The position numbers and the translations under genes are program-made. Under the pieces are notes generated by a model. The model saw only the letters and a program-made list of their open reading frames with translations, was not told where the DNA came from and searched no databases. A stretch of 18,632 nt of DNA from Cryomorphaceae bacterium. Its GTDB lineage: Bacteria > Bacteroidota > Bacteroidia > Flavobacteriales > Schleiferiaceae. Positions 1 through 7,261 of this stretch are shown here, piece after piece. The DNA lies in contig JAIUMB010000028.1 of assembly GCA_022565745.1 (NCBI GenBank), positions 1-18,632 of the forward strand, given 5' to 3'. Positions within the stretch are counted from its first letter, which is position 1; each line of letters begins with the position of its first letter.

Positions 1-30
1 CCGTTTCCGTTTCCATTTCCATTTCCGTTG
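1..30 (-). repeat. Hexanucleotide repeat coding Gly-Asn dipeptides
   Basis: On the - strand this is about five units of GGAAAY plus a Gly codon, reading as alternating Asn and Gly immediately behind the acidic tether of the lipoprotein. The unit is six bases, so gain or loss of units keeps the frame and would only change spacer length. The repeat runs into the window edge, so its full length is unknown. Confidence 0.5.
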
Positions 31-119
31 TCATTGTCATCATCGCTGCTACAAGCGGTAAAAAAACCTGTGCCGACAATGGCTCCGATTAGAAACATTC
101 GATTAAATACTTTTTTCAT
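1..119 (-). CDS. Lipoprotein, N-terminal fragment (gene continues off the left edge)
   Basis: Only the first 39 codons are present. They begin at an ATG at 117-119 with a basic M-K-K start, followed by a hydrophobic stretch and a lipobox F-T-A-C with the lipidated cysteine at about residue 23. After the cysteine comes S-S-D-D-D-N-D-N and then a run of alternating Gly-Asn residues, a typical flexible, acidic tether for a Bacteroidota surface or periplasmic lipoprotein. Nothing of the functional domain is inside the window, so no function can be assigned. The next gene on the same strand (SCFA transporter) ends 186 nt upstream, so this gene may have its own promoter. No convincing TAnnTTTG box was seen; TACTTTTA at 175-182 (-) is one mismatch away. 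Confidence 0.75.
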   Translation of the reverse strand, partial: MKKVFNRMFLIGAIVGTGFFTACSSDDDNDNGNGNGNGN

Positions 120-305
120 GGTGAATTGTTTTTTAAGATTACCGACATTTAACGTCACTAAATTTGATTTTGTTTAAAAGTATATGTACATAATCGTGGA
201 TTTGACTTGATATCACCATTGTCAAAATTGTTATAATTTCAGTAAAGTATTGTAAATCATGGTTTTTTGTCTTTGTTTTGCGTGGTTATAAAAAAATCAA
301 AAAAA

Positions 306-1646
306 TCAAATAAACAACGTAAGGCCATATACAAAACTTGCCAATAACATCATCAGAAAGGTGTATGGTAGAACTTTATGAGCTTTAAGACCAGTTATTG
401 CGAGTAAAGGCAGCGCCCAAAACGGTTGTAACATGTTGGTAAGTTGATCGCCGTAAGCCATGGCCATAATCCCCTTGGATATGGGAAGGTTAATGGATTC
501 GCAGATGGATAAAATGAGAGGACCCTGCACAGCCCACTGTCCACCTCCACTGGGGACAAAAAAATTAACCAAACCGGCACTTACCATGATTAAATGTGGC
601 ATACTGCTTTCAGTGCCTATGGATACAAACCACTGTGTAAAGGTGTCAATTAACCCTCCGTATTTGAGTATGCCCATTACCCCGAAGTAAAAGGGGAATT
701 GAATGAGTATGGCAGCGGCACCCTCCATACCGGCTTTTACCGATTGAAAAAAATGGTTGAGACTGCCGTAAACCATTAACGCAAATCCTAAAAACAATCC
801 ATTGAGTGCATTGGGGCCAAAAGTGCTTTCGTTGTAAGCTATTGACAATATGGTGGCTGCAATTAATCCTGCGCCAAGACATAGGGCGGGTAATCTTGTG
901 TGTTCAAAACGCTCGGCTCCTTTGGGCTTGCTTACGTCTTGTGAATCGTTGCTGTAAGGTGTTAATGTCTGTTCTGCTCTGTTTTTTTTTCGAAAGAAAA
1001 GCAATACCAAAGGCGTCAATATCAGTAATACGGCAAAACTGATCATGTTTTGCGTGGTGAGTATGGTTTCGTTTATGGGTAGTGATTCTGGAAGTCCGGC
1101 TATCTTGTAATCGCTTAATTCCCGTAGATGGTTTTTCTCAGCTGCTTTTAATGGTGCGGAGCCCGACAGACCACTATGCCAAGTCAACATACCAGCATAA
1201 CCGGCAGCCCCGAGTAGAGGAAAGTAAAAAGGAATGTTGCGGTTTTGAAAATTTTCAGCTGTTTTTCGGGCCATTACAGCACCAAACAAAAGTCCCAAAC
1301 CCCAGTTAATCCAGCCAAGCATCATGCTGCTCATTGTCAGTAATACAATGGCTTGCGATTGATTCCCCACTAAATTGATAAGTCGGTTGATGATGTTGTT
1401 AACCGGAGGACTAACCGCTACACTGTATCCCAATATTAATATAAGCGCCATTTGTAGGGTGAAAACCATCATAGATGGATCCCAAAAGCCCTTCTGCCAA
1501 TGCAGGCCAACGTCTATCAGCGATTGTTTCTCCACTAAAAGTGAGAGGATGGCCGCTACTAAGGTTAGTAAAACGGCCAATCCAAATGGCCCTGGCAGAA
1601 TGGCCCGAAATAAGCGCTCTATGTGACGGGAGATTCCCATCAGCAT
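306..1646 (-). CDS. Short-chain fatty acid transporter (AtoE / SCFA_trans family)
   Basis: This is a 446-residue integral membrane protein with about ten or more hydrophobic segments, the usual length for the SCFA_trans family that includes E. coli AtoE. The signature near the C-terminus is clear: N-F-F-V-P-S-G-G-G-Q-W-A-V-Q-G-P, then a Y-G-D-Q-x-T-N-M-L-Q-P-F-W-A-L-P block. The family is thought to import short-chain fatty acids such as acetoacetate or butyrate across the inner membrane; the actual substrate cannot be read from sequence. The ATG at 1644-1646 follows directly after the stop codon of the upstream DUF3127 gene with no spacer; a second ATG two codons on (M-G-I-S-R-H) is an equally possible start. 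It is the last gene of a four-gene unit. T-rich sequence follows the stop but no hairpin was found. Confidence 0.92.
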   Translation of the reverse strand: MLMGISRHIERLFRAILPGPFGLAVLLTLVAAILSLLVEKQSLIDVGLHWQKGFWDPSMMVFTLQMALILILGYSVAVSPPVNNIINRLINLVGNQSQAIVLLTMSSMMLGWINWGLGLLFGAVMARKTAENFQNRNIPFYFPLLGAAGYAGMLTWHSGLSGSAPLKAAEKNHLRELSDYKIAGLPESLPINETILTTQNMISFAVLLILTPLVLLFFRKKNRAEQTLTPYSNDSQDVSKPKGAERFEHTRLPALCLGAGLIAATILSIAYNESTFGPNALNGLFLGFALMVYGSLNHFFQSVKAGMEGAAAILIQFPFYFGVMGILKYGGLIDTFTQWFVSIGTESSMPHLIMVSAGLVNFFVPSGGGQWAVQGPLILSICESINLPISKGIMAMAYGDQLTNMLQPFWALPLLAITGLKAHKVLPYTFLMMLLASFVYGLTLFI

Positions 1647-2033
1647 CTAGAACGGCAAGTCGTCATCACTGCCATTGTCGGCTGATGCGTCTAAAGGAGG
1701 CAAGTTTGATGGAGGCGCACTGGTTTCGGTCTGGCCTGCTTGTGTTTGTGGAGCATCATTTTGCAAAGGCTCTATGCGCCATCCGTGTATGGAGTTAAAG
1801 TATTTAACCTGACCATCGGGCGCGGTCCACTCTCTCCCGCGTAAATTGATGGAAATTTTCACATCTTGGCCTACTTGAAAGTTGTTGAGCAGGTCGCATT
1901 TGTCTTGGACAAACTCAATGAGGATATGTTGAGGGTACTGCTCTTGGGTAGTGATTACACATTCTTTTTTGCGAAAAGACGCCGTCACTTGTTTTTCGGG
2001 ATATAATTCTTTGATTCTTCCGGTAACTTCCAT
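1647..2033 (-). CDS. DUF3127 protein with SSB-like acidic C-terminal tip
   Basis: This 128-residue protein matches the DUF3127 family of Bacteroidota by its start (M-E-V-T-G-R-I) and its core, ending around residue 90 in W-R-I-E-P-L. The core looks like a compact beta-rich fold, suggestive of an OB-fold. Residues about 91-118 form a low-complexity linker rich in Q, P, S and A. The extreme C-terminus is S-D-D-D-L-P-F, very like the D-D-D-I-P-F tip that bacterial single-stranded DNA-binding proteins use to recruit partner enzymes. No function is established for the family as far as I know; a nucleic-acid role is inference. The gene lies 30 nt after the flavin reductase gene and abuts the fatty-acid transporter gene, so it is probably co-transcribed with metabolic genes. 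Confidence 0.88.
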   Translation of the reverse strand: MEVTGRIKELYPEKQVTASFRKKECVITTQEQYPQHILIEFVQDKCDLLNNFQVGQDVKISINLRGREWTAPDGQVKYFNSIHGWRIEPLQNDAPQTQAGQTETSAPPSNLPPLDASADNGSDDDLPF

Positions 2034-2063
2034 AATTGATGTTTGATTGATAATGATTAAACG

Positions 2064-2963
2064 TTATTTCTGAATGTTGTCGCTTAAAAGGACTTTCCAA
2101 GCTTTCTCGACTTTGCCTTTAGCCAACAGTTCTTTGGCATAATGGTGAAGCAATTCACGAGCCTCTAAACCATCGCTACTGTCGTTAAAGATGGCTTCCA
2201 CACGAGGATGATTGAGTACAGAGCGAATGTCTTCGTCGGAAGGCAGGTGTTCTACATTGCCCAACATACCCAAATCGTTGCCGTCAAAGACGTATGAGTT
2301 CCTGATTCGGGGAGGAATATTGTCTACGCCTATGCCTTTATTGCGCAATGGTTTTTCTACTTCAAATAGTGCATCTCCTGAGGCGCGTGCATACCAATTG
2401 CCACCAAGGCGTGCCACAAGGTCAATTTTGTGCTGGTCAATTTTACCTTCGGCGTTGAGGATGTCTTTACTGATGTGCATGTGGATAACTTCACAAATCA
2501 CCAAGTTTCCGGCACCTCCTTCTTCTCCTAAGGGGACAATCTCTTTTACCCTACACTCCATTTGTACAGGTGATTCCTTAACTCTTGGAGGTGTTACGCC
2601 AACTGAGGGCTCTTCGGTAAGGCCTGCCTTTGAAAATTCATTGACACCGGTATCATATTCGGTGCTAGAAAGAGAGCATTGCTGAACCAAAGCGTGATTC
2701 ACAATGTTGATAACCACCTCTTTGGTCGCTTCGCAATTGGTTAAAGTGTCCTTTACCGTATTGTTTCTCACTCGTCTTGCCGGAGAGAATATCAATATGG
2801 GAGGGTTGCTACTGAAAACGTTGAAGAAGCTGAAAGGGCTGAGGTTAGGGTTTCCGTCTTTGTCCACCGTGCTCGCAAAGGCAATGGGGCGCGGCCCAAT
2901 CGCTGCTTGTAAGTATGCTTGTCTTTCTTGCGGACTTAAGTCGGCTAATTTTAGTGATATCAT
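2064..2963 (-). CDS. Flavin reductase family protein (FMN-binding split barrel)
   Basis: This 299-residue protein has an N-terminal flavin-reductase-like split-barrel domain (roughly residues 15-200). Family signatures are G-P-R-P-I-A-F at 23-29 and L-S-P-F-S-F-F-N at 41-48, followed by the N-P-P-I-L-I-F-S-P strand. Such domains bind FMN and serve as flavin reductases or related oxidoreductases; the electron acceptor is not predictable here. A C-terminal extension of about 90 residues, ending in a helical region with E-x-L-L-H-H-Y-A-K-E-L-L-A-K-G, goes beyond the minimal domain and was not recognised as a named domain. The ATG overlaps the stop of the upstream mutase-like gene by four bases (ATGA), which points to translational coupling. 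Confidence 0.88.
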   Translation of the reverse strand: MISLKLADLSPQERQAYLQAAIGPRPIAFASTVDKDGNPNLSPFSFFNVFSSNPPILIFSPARRVRNNTVKDTLTNCEATKEVVINIVNHALVQQCSLSSTEYDTGVNEFSKAGLTEEPSVGVTPPRVKESPVQMECRVKEIVPLGEEGGAGNLVICEVIHMHISKDILNAEGKIDQHKIDLVARLGGNWYARASGDALFEVEKPLRNKGIGVDNIPPRIRNSYVFDGNDLGMLGNVEHLPSDEDIRSVLNHPRVEAIFNDSSDGLEARELLHHYAKELLAKGKVEKAWKVLLSDNIQK

Positions 2964-4060
2964 GCGTTTTTGTGCGTTTTTAAGAATGCTAATATGTCGC
3001 GATTGTTGGCCATTTTCATGTAGCCTCCGCCTTTTTCAATGTCTCTAAATAAATTCCAAGCTTCTTTAGCCATATCAATGGTCTGTTTTTCGAAGAAGTG
3101 GCTTCCTGAAGCAGGATCTATATGCCCGTCGATATGCGCTTCATATTGCAGGATGAGCTGAATATTTCGTGCTATTCTCAGACCAAATGGATCGTTTGGT
3201 TTAGAGTGTACATTATGAGGAGCAATACACAAAGCATTGGCGCCACCAACTATTGCCCCCATGGCTTCAGCTGTGTTTTTTACCATGTTTTGGTATTCGT
3301 CATCAGACGATTTGTTGTCCAATCTGCTCTTTACAAAAATATCGGGATGTGTAGGTTCTATCTTGCACGTTTCTAAAAGAAATTGGTGTAGTTGTCGAAG
3401 GGCACGTATTTGGATGATGTCTAAAAAATAATGGCCAACGGTAGGTAGCGCATACCAAAGCTGCTCAACGGGTTTTCCGTTTTGAATAAGCTCATGACTT
3501 TGCGCAATGGCCAGTGCTATTCGAGTAGCTGGAGCTAGGTCTTCATTTGCCATTAGGTTGATAGACCCCGACCGACATCCTGTTCTAAGATGCCCGTGAA
3601 GAAAACCACGACAATCATAAAATACCAAGGGATTTTTTTCCGGATAAGTTTGAGCAATATAGGCTTCTAAATCTTCACACGCCGATTGGTTATTTGTAAC
3701 CACGTATAATGTGATGTAATCCAGTACCACATCATTCAACAAAACAGGCCACTTTACTTTGTTTGTTGGCGTTAAGTACACGCCATTAGCACCACCTTCT
3801 AGTGCTTTGATGATGCGTATGTTATCATCCTTCTCGTTGGATATATTTCCATGAGGGTGAACCAGTACAAGACTGCTTTTTTCAGATGGTAATGGTGCTT
3901 CAAAAGCGTGACTTGTGTGCAGTGGGTTTATAGGGGTGTTTTTAAATACCTTAGTGGTAAGTTCATCAATGCTTTCAACACCCGTTTCACGTTTGATTTT
4001 CTCCAACCATTGTGTTTTGGACAGTGATGAGAATTCTGAAAAATCAAGTGCTTTGCTCAT
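2960..4060 (-). CDS. Methylmalonyl-CoA mutase small-subunit-like protein, short form
   Basis: This 366-residue protein resembles the small (MutA-type) subunit of methylmalonyl-CoA mutase. It has an N-terminal arm (residues 1-55, K-T-Q-W-L-E-K-I), then a TIM-barrel-like region containing R-T-G-C-R-S-G-S-I-N-L, D-I-I-Q-I-R-A-L-R, G-A-I-V-G-G-A-N-A-L and I-D-P-A-S-G-S-H-F-F-E. The active enzyme isomerises methylmalonyl-CoA and succinyl-CoA, and the small subunit has no functional B12 site. From memory, flavobacterial small subunits are about 450 residues or longer; this one stops about 20 residues after the G-G-G-Y motif and has no cobalamin-binding domain. No large subunit is in the window. It is the first gene of the unit and overlaps the flavin reductase gene by 4 nt. 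It could be a real partner of a distant MutB or a diverged paralogue. Confidence 0.82.
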   Translation of the reverse strand: MSKALDFSEFSSLSKTQWLEKIKRETGVESIDELTTKVFKNTPINPLHTSHAFEAPLPSEKSSLVLVHPHGNISNEKDDNIRIIKALEGGANGVYLTPTNKVKWPVLLNDVVLDYITLYVVTNNQSACEDLEAYIAQTYPEKNPLVFYDCRGFLHGHLRTGCRSGSINLMANEDLAPATRIALAIAQSHELIQNGKPVEQLWYALPTVGHYFLDIIQIRALRQLHQFLLETCKIEPTHPDIFVKSRLDNKSSDDEYQNMVKNTAEAMGAIVGGANALCIAPHNVHSKPNDPFGLRIARNIQLILQYEAHIDGHIDPASGSHFFEKQTIDMAKEAWNLFRDIEKGGGYMKMANNRDILAFLKTHKNA

Positions 4061-4087
4061 GCGTTTTTTTCTACGTTGAATGACCTA

Positions 4088-4095
4088 CAAAATTA
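4088..4095 (-). promoter_or_regulatory. Bacteroidota -7 box for the mutase-like operon
   Basis: TAATTTTG on the - strand matches the Bacteroidota TAnnTTTG consensus and ends about 27 nt upstream of the mutase-like start codon. That implies a short 5' leader of about 20 nt. No good -33 TTG element was seen at the expected spacing. Confidence 0.5.
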
Positions 4096-4169
4096 AGGCA
4101 CAAAATTGATGTGGTTGGTTGATTTTAATATGAATTTGCGGCCTTTCTACGGTTGAGGTTTATCTGCTG

Positions 4170-5594
4170 TTACTTAGCCTTTCTATCGATATTGAGAATA
4201 TCTTTACCTCTCTCCTTCATAAAGGCCATTGCTGCATCGTAGTCGTTGTGGATAACACCATCCAGTATGGCTTCTTTGATGGCGCTCTTTATGAGGCCGA
4301 CTTCTCTACCTGGTGGCAGATTAAAGGTTTCCATTATTTCCTTACCACTGATGGGGGGCTGCCAATTTCTGAGTTTGTCTTCTTCTTCAACCTTGATCAA
4401 ACGTTCGCGAACTTCACGGAAATTGTTGAGATATTTGCGCTTTCGGCGCTCGTTTTTAGTGGTGATGTCGGCTTCTACAAGCAGCATCAGATCGTCGATG
4501 TCGTCACCGGCGTCAAACAACAATCGTCGAACGGCTGAATCGGTCACGTTTTCATTGGTGAGCGCAGTAGGGCGACTGCTCATAGCAACCATTTTCTGCA
4601 CGTATTTACTGGTAGAGCCCAGCGGAAGTTTGAGCCGTTTAAACATGCGAGGCACCATTTTACCTCCTACAAATTCGTGACCATGAAAGGTCCAGCCGAT
4701 TTTACTGTCAAACTTTTTAACCACGGGCTTGCCGATGTCATGCAGCAGTGCTGCCCAGCGCAGCCATAAGTTGTCGGTGTTTTTACTGATGTTGTCAACC
4801 ACTTCAATGGTATGGTAAAAATTATCTTTGTGTAATTGGCCTTCCACTTCTTCTACACCTTGAAGTGCATTGATTTCGGGTAAAAAGTAAGGCAAGAGCC
4901 CGGTTTCAAAGAGTAGAGCTAACCCTTCTGATGGGCGCTCGCACATCATGATTTTATTAAATTCGGTCATGATGCGCTCTACGGAAACGATATGTAGTCG
5001 ATCGGCATTTTTCCTGATGGCCGCCAATGTTTTTGGGTGAATGGTAAAATGCAGTTGTGCCGCAAATCGAATGGCACGCATCATTCGCAAGGGGTCATCA
5101 GAAAAGGTGATGTCTGGGTCTAAGGGGGTGCGAATGATTTCGTTTTCTAAATCGGTCAATCCATTAAAGGGGTCAATGAGCTCCCCAAAACCGTCGCTGT
5201 TTAGATGTACCGCCAAAGCATTGATGGTGAAGTCTCTCCTGCGTTGATCGTCTTCTAGAGTGCCGTTTTCAACCGTAGGTTTGCGACTGTCGGAACGGTA
5301 AGATTCCTTTCGCGCGCCTACAAATTCCAGTTCAATGTCTTTGTGGCGTAACATGGCCGTTCCAAAGCGTTTGAAAACAGTTACCTTGGGTTGCCTTGGC
5401 AGTGCTTGGGACAGCTTTTCAGCAAGTTCAATTCCACTGCCCACTGCTACCACGTCAATATCGTTGGGAAGCGGACGGCGTAAGAGATAGTCGCGAACGT
5501 AACCACCGACCACATAGGCATCCACCTGCATGGCATCGGCAACATTAGAAATGGTTTTGAAGATATCGTCAGAAATTATGTCTCTGCCTTCCAT
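4170..5594 (-). CDS. cca: CCA tRNA nucleotidyltransferase with HD domain
   Basis: This 474-residue protein adds or repairs the 3' CCA end of tRNA. Class II nucleotidyltransferase head motifs are visible: G-G-Y-V-R-D at residues 30-35, the metal-binding N-D-I-D pair (D45, D47) and R-R-R-D-F-T-I-N-A-L at 118-127. The neck region follows (R-M-M-R-A-I-R-F-A at 170-178). An HD phosphohydrolase domain begins near residue 255 with H261, H285-D286 (L-L-H-D-I-G-K-P) and H304. Length and domain order fit Bacteroidota Cca proteins. The ATG at 5592-5594 is the first in frame with sense. A weak TACAATTG box (5635-5642, one mismatch to TAnnTTTG) lies about 40 nt upstream. The gene stands 109 nt away from the mutase-like unit and is probably a separate transcript. 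Confidence 0.95.
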   Translation of the reverse strand: MEGRDIISDDIFKTISNVADAMQVDAYVVGGYVRDYLLRRPLPNDIDVVAVGSGIELAEKLSQALPRQPKVTVFKRFGTAMLRHKDIELEFVGARKESYRSDSRKPTVENGTLEDDQRRRDFTINALAVHLNSDGFGELIDPFNGLTDLENEIIRTPLDPDITFSDDPLRMMRAIRFAAQLHFTIHPKTLAAIRKNADRLHIVSVERIMTEFNKIMMCERPSEGLALLFETGLLPYFLPEINALQGVEEVEGQLHKDNFYHTIEVVDNISKNTDNLWLRWAALLHDIGKPVVKKFDSKIGWTFHGHEFVGGKMVPRMFKRLKLPLGSTSKYVQKMVAMSSRPTALTNENVTDSAVRRLLFDAGDDIDDLMLLVEADITTKNERRKRKYLNNFREVRERLIKVEEEDKLRNWQPPISGKEIMETFNLPPGREVGLIKSAIKEAILDGVIHNDYDAAMAFMKERGKDILNIDRKAK

Positions 5595-5678
5595 TTGTTT
5601 TCTCGGTTAAAGTCTTTCGTCAAACGCATTTAATCAATTGTATTTCGCTTTGCGTCTATGTAGAGTTTTGATTTTACA

Positions 5679-5702
5679 AAGGCCATTAGATTTTACGGCC
5701 TC
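5679..5702 (-). terminator. Weak possible terminator after the small membrane protein gene
   Basis: On the - strand GAGGCC and GGCCTT can pair (one G-T wobble) around a 12-nt loop just after the stop of the 5714-6052 gene. The stem is short and only three T follow, so this is tentative. Confidence 0.25.
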
Positions 5703-5713
5703 ACATCATTCGG

Positions 5714-6052
5714 TCACTGGCTTTTGCTTACGTAAACTGCAAAGAGCAACACCATAATCAATATCCAGTACATCAGTATATTAACGCGCTTAATGCTGCT
5801 CTTTTGCTCTTTGATGTCGTCGTTGTCTTTTTCATCGGTTTCTACCGGAAAGAACAACGGATACAGCATTAGAGCTTCATTTCTCAGCGGTTTGTTGGCC
5901 GAATTTTTCCAGCATTCCCAGCGATTAGTCGGTCTTTTTTTCTTTTTTTGTAGATGCAGTAACTCGTACTGTAGGGCCACTTTATAAGCGTAAACGACCA
6001 ATAGGACGATGAGAAAAATGGCAATGAAGATTGAAAAAATGTGTTCCATCAT
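5714..6052 (-). CDS. Small two-TM membrane protein of unknown function
   Basis: This 112-residue protein has a transmembrane helix at residues 5-24 (I-F-S-I-F-I-A-I-F-L-I-V-L-L), a basic K-K-K-K-R segment around 38-42, a soluble middle with N-R-W-E-C-W, and a second helix near 92-108. I do not recognise a family. The start is set by the divergent promoter: a - strand TACTTTTG box at 6061-6068 rules out the longer reading that would begin at a TTG at 6076. Either of two tandem ATG codons (6050-6052 or 6047-6049) can be the start. Its stop lies about 119 nt upstream of the cca start on the same strand, so the two could be partly co-transcribed, though a weak hairpin lies between. Divergent from tgt. 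Confidence 0.7.
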   Translation of the reverse strand: MMEHIFSIFIAIFLIVLLVVYAYKVALQYELLHLQKKKKRPTNRWECWKNSANKPLRNEALMLYPLFFPVETDEKDNDDIKEQKSSIKRVNILMYWILIMVLLFAVYVSKSQ

Positions 6053-6060
6053 AACGTTGG

Positions 6061-6068
6061 CAAAAGTA
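6061..6068 (-). promoter_or_regulatory. Divergent -7 box, leftward (small membrane protein)
   Basis: TACTTTTG on the - strand ends 8 nt before the tandem ATG pair of the small membrane protein gene. The core, with its following CC, is identical to the rightward box at 6106-6113, giving two back-to-back promoters about 38 nt apart. Confidence 0.6.
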
Positions 6069-6105
6069 CGATGCAAGAATGCATTTCCCTACTGATTTGG
6101 CGTTG

Positions 6106-6113
6106 TACTTTTG
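6106..6113 (+). promoter_or_regulatory. Divergent -7 box, rightward (tgt operon)
   Basis: TACTTTTG fits TAnnTTTG exactly and is followed within 5 nt by an ATG (6119) and within 17 nt by the ATG (6131) that matches the family start. The transcript would therefore be leaderless or have a leader of about 12 nt. A TTTC at 6084-6087 is a poor -33 candidate. Confidence 0.65.
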
Positions 6114-6130
6114 CCGCAATGAACAAACCG

Positions 6131-7261
6131 ATGACCTTTAGCAAAGAAGCTGTAGATAAACATTCACGTGCAAGAGCCGGAATACTTCGTACGCCTCACG
6201 GAAATATTCAAACGCCCATCTTTATGCCGGTGGGCACATTGGGAACGGTAAAAGCCATTCCTCATCGCGATTTAGAAAACGATGTACGGGCACAAATCAT
6301 TTTGGGAAACACCTATCACTTGATGTTGCGCCCCGGAATGGACGTCATGCACGAAGCTGGTGGACTTCATCGTTTTTCGTCGTGGAATAAACCACTGCTA
6401 ACAGATAGTGGTGGCTATCAAGTGTATTCGCTAGCGGCCAATAGAAAAATTACAGAAGAGGGGGTGACTTTCCAGTCGCATATCGATGGGAGTAGACATA
6501 TGCTTAGTCCAGAGCGTTCTATGGATATTCAACGCATAATCGGCGCCGACATCATCATGGCGTTTGATGAGTGTCCGCCATTCCCCTGTACAGAAGATTA
6601 TGCACGTAAAAGCATGCACTTAACGCATCGTTGGTTGGATCGCAGCGTTGATCATTGGAAGAAAAACCCAGAGGCCTACGGAAATCCCCAAATGCTTTTT
6701 CCCATAGTTCAAGGTAGTGTGTACCCTGAGTTGAGAAAGATTTCCGCCGAGTATATTGCCAATGTTGATGCCCCGGGAAATGCCATCGGCGGACTAAGTG
6801 TGGGGGAGCCGGCGGAAGATATGTATGCCATGTGCGACCTGGTGTGTGATGTTTTACCGGAAGACAAGCCGCGTTACTTGATGGGGGTAGGAACGCCGGC
6901 TAATTTGTTAGAGTGTGTGGCCCTTGGTGTGGATATGTTTGACTGTGTGATGCCAACAAGAAATGGAAGAAATGGAATGTTGTTTACCAAAAACGGCATC
7001 ATCAACATTAAAAACCGCAAGTGGTACAACGACCATTCACCCATTGATCCAGAGGGAGATAGTTATGTTGATTCGGTTTATAGCAAGGCGTATTTGCGAC
7101 ATCTTTTTGCCGCGAACGAATTTTTAGGAAAATACATAGCCTCACTTCACAATTTGCGGTTTTACCTTTGGTTAATGGAAACGGCGCGTCAACATATTTT
7201 AGAAGGTACATTCGCCGAATGGAAGGCGGGTATTATACCATCGCTTCAAAATCGCTTGTGA
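6131..7261 (+). CDS. tgt: Queuine tRNA-guanine transglycosylase (zinc cysteines absent)
   Basis: Tgt exchanges guanine-34 in the anticodon of GUN tRNAs for the queuosine precursor preQ1. From ATG 6131 the protein is 376 residues, and its N-terminus lines up with the flavobacterial family start (M-x-F ... N/R-A-R-A-G); ATG 6119 would add four residues. Catalytic motifs are intact: T-D-S-G-G-Y-Q-V-Y-S with D92, the G-G-L-S-V-G-E-P loop at 220-227, and nucleophile D271 in M-F-D-C-V-M-P-T-R-N. The usual zinc site (Cys-x-Cys-x2-Cys then His 26 residues later in E. coli Tgt) reads G309, S311, D314, with the histidine kept at H340. I recall the same loss in other Bacteroidota Tgt proteins, so it is probably lineage-wide and not a defect. 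The stop overlaps the next start (TGATG). Confidence 0.96.
   Translation: MTFSKEAVDKHSRARAGILRTPHGNIQTPIFMPVGTLGTVKAIPHRDLENDVRAQIILGNTYHLMLRPGMDVMHEAGGLHRFSSWNKPLLTDSGGYQVYSLAANRKITEEGVTFQSHIDGSRHMLSPERSMDIQRIIGADIIMAFDECPPFPCTEDYARKSMHLTHRWLDRSVDHWKKNPEAYGNPQMLFPIVQGSVYPELRKISAEYIANVDAPGNAIGGLSVGEPAEDMYAMCDLVCDVLPEDKPRYLMGVGTPANLLECVALGVDMFDCVMPTRNGRNGMLFTKNGIINIKNRKWYNDHSPIDPEGDSYVDSVYSKAYLRHLFAANEFLGKYIASLHNLRFYLWLMETARQHILEGTFAEWKAGIIPSLQNRL

Noticed and set aside
290..311. Two A7-TC repeats after the fatty acid transporter gene as a terminator
   Set aside because: They form a T-rich tract on the - strand, but no hairpin stem precedes them.
2212..2685. 157-codon + strand ORF inside the flavin reductase gene
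   Set aside because: It is antisense to a gene with clear family motifs, and its translation has no recognisable domain.
4246..4680. 144-codon + strand ORF inside cca
   Set aside because: Antisense shadow of the conserved cca coding sequence; serine/leucine-rich translation with no motif.
6041..6130. Longer tgt reading from GTG 6041 (406 residues)
   Set aside because: It would run through both divergent promoter boxes and the start of the opposite gene, and adds about 30 residues absent from the family.
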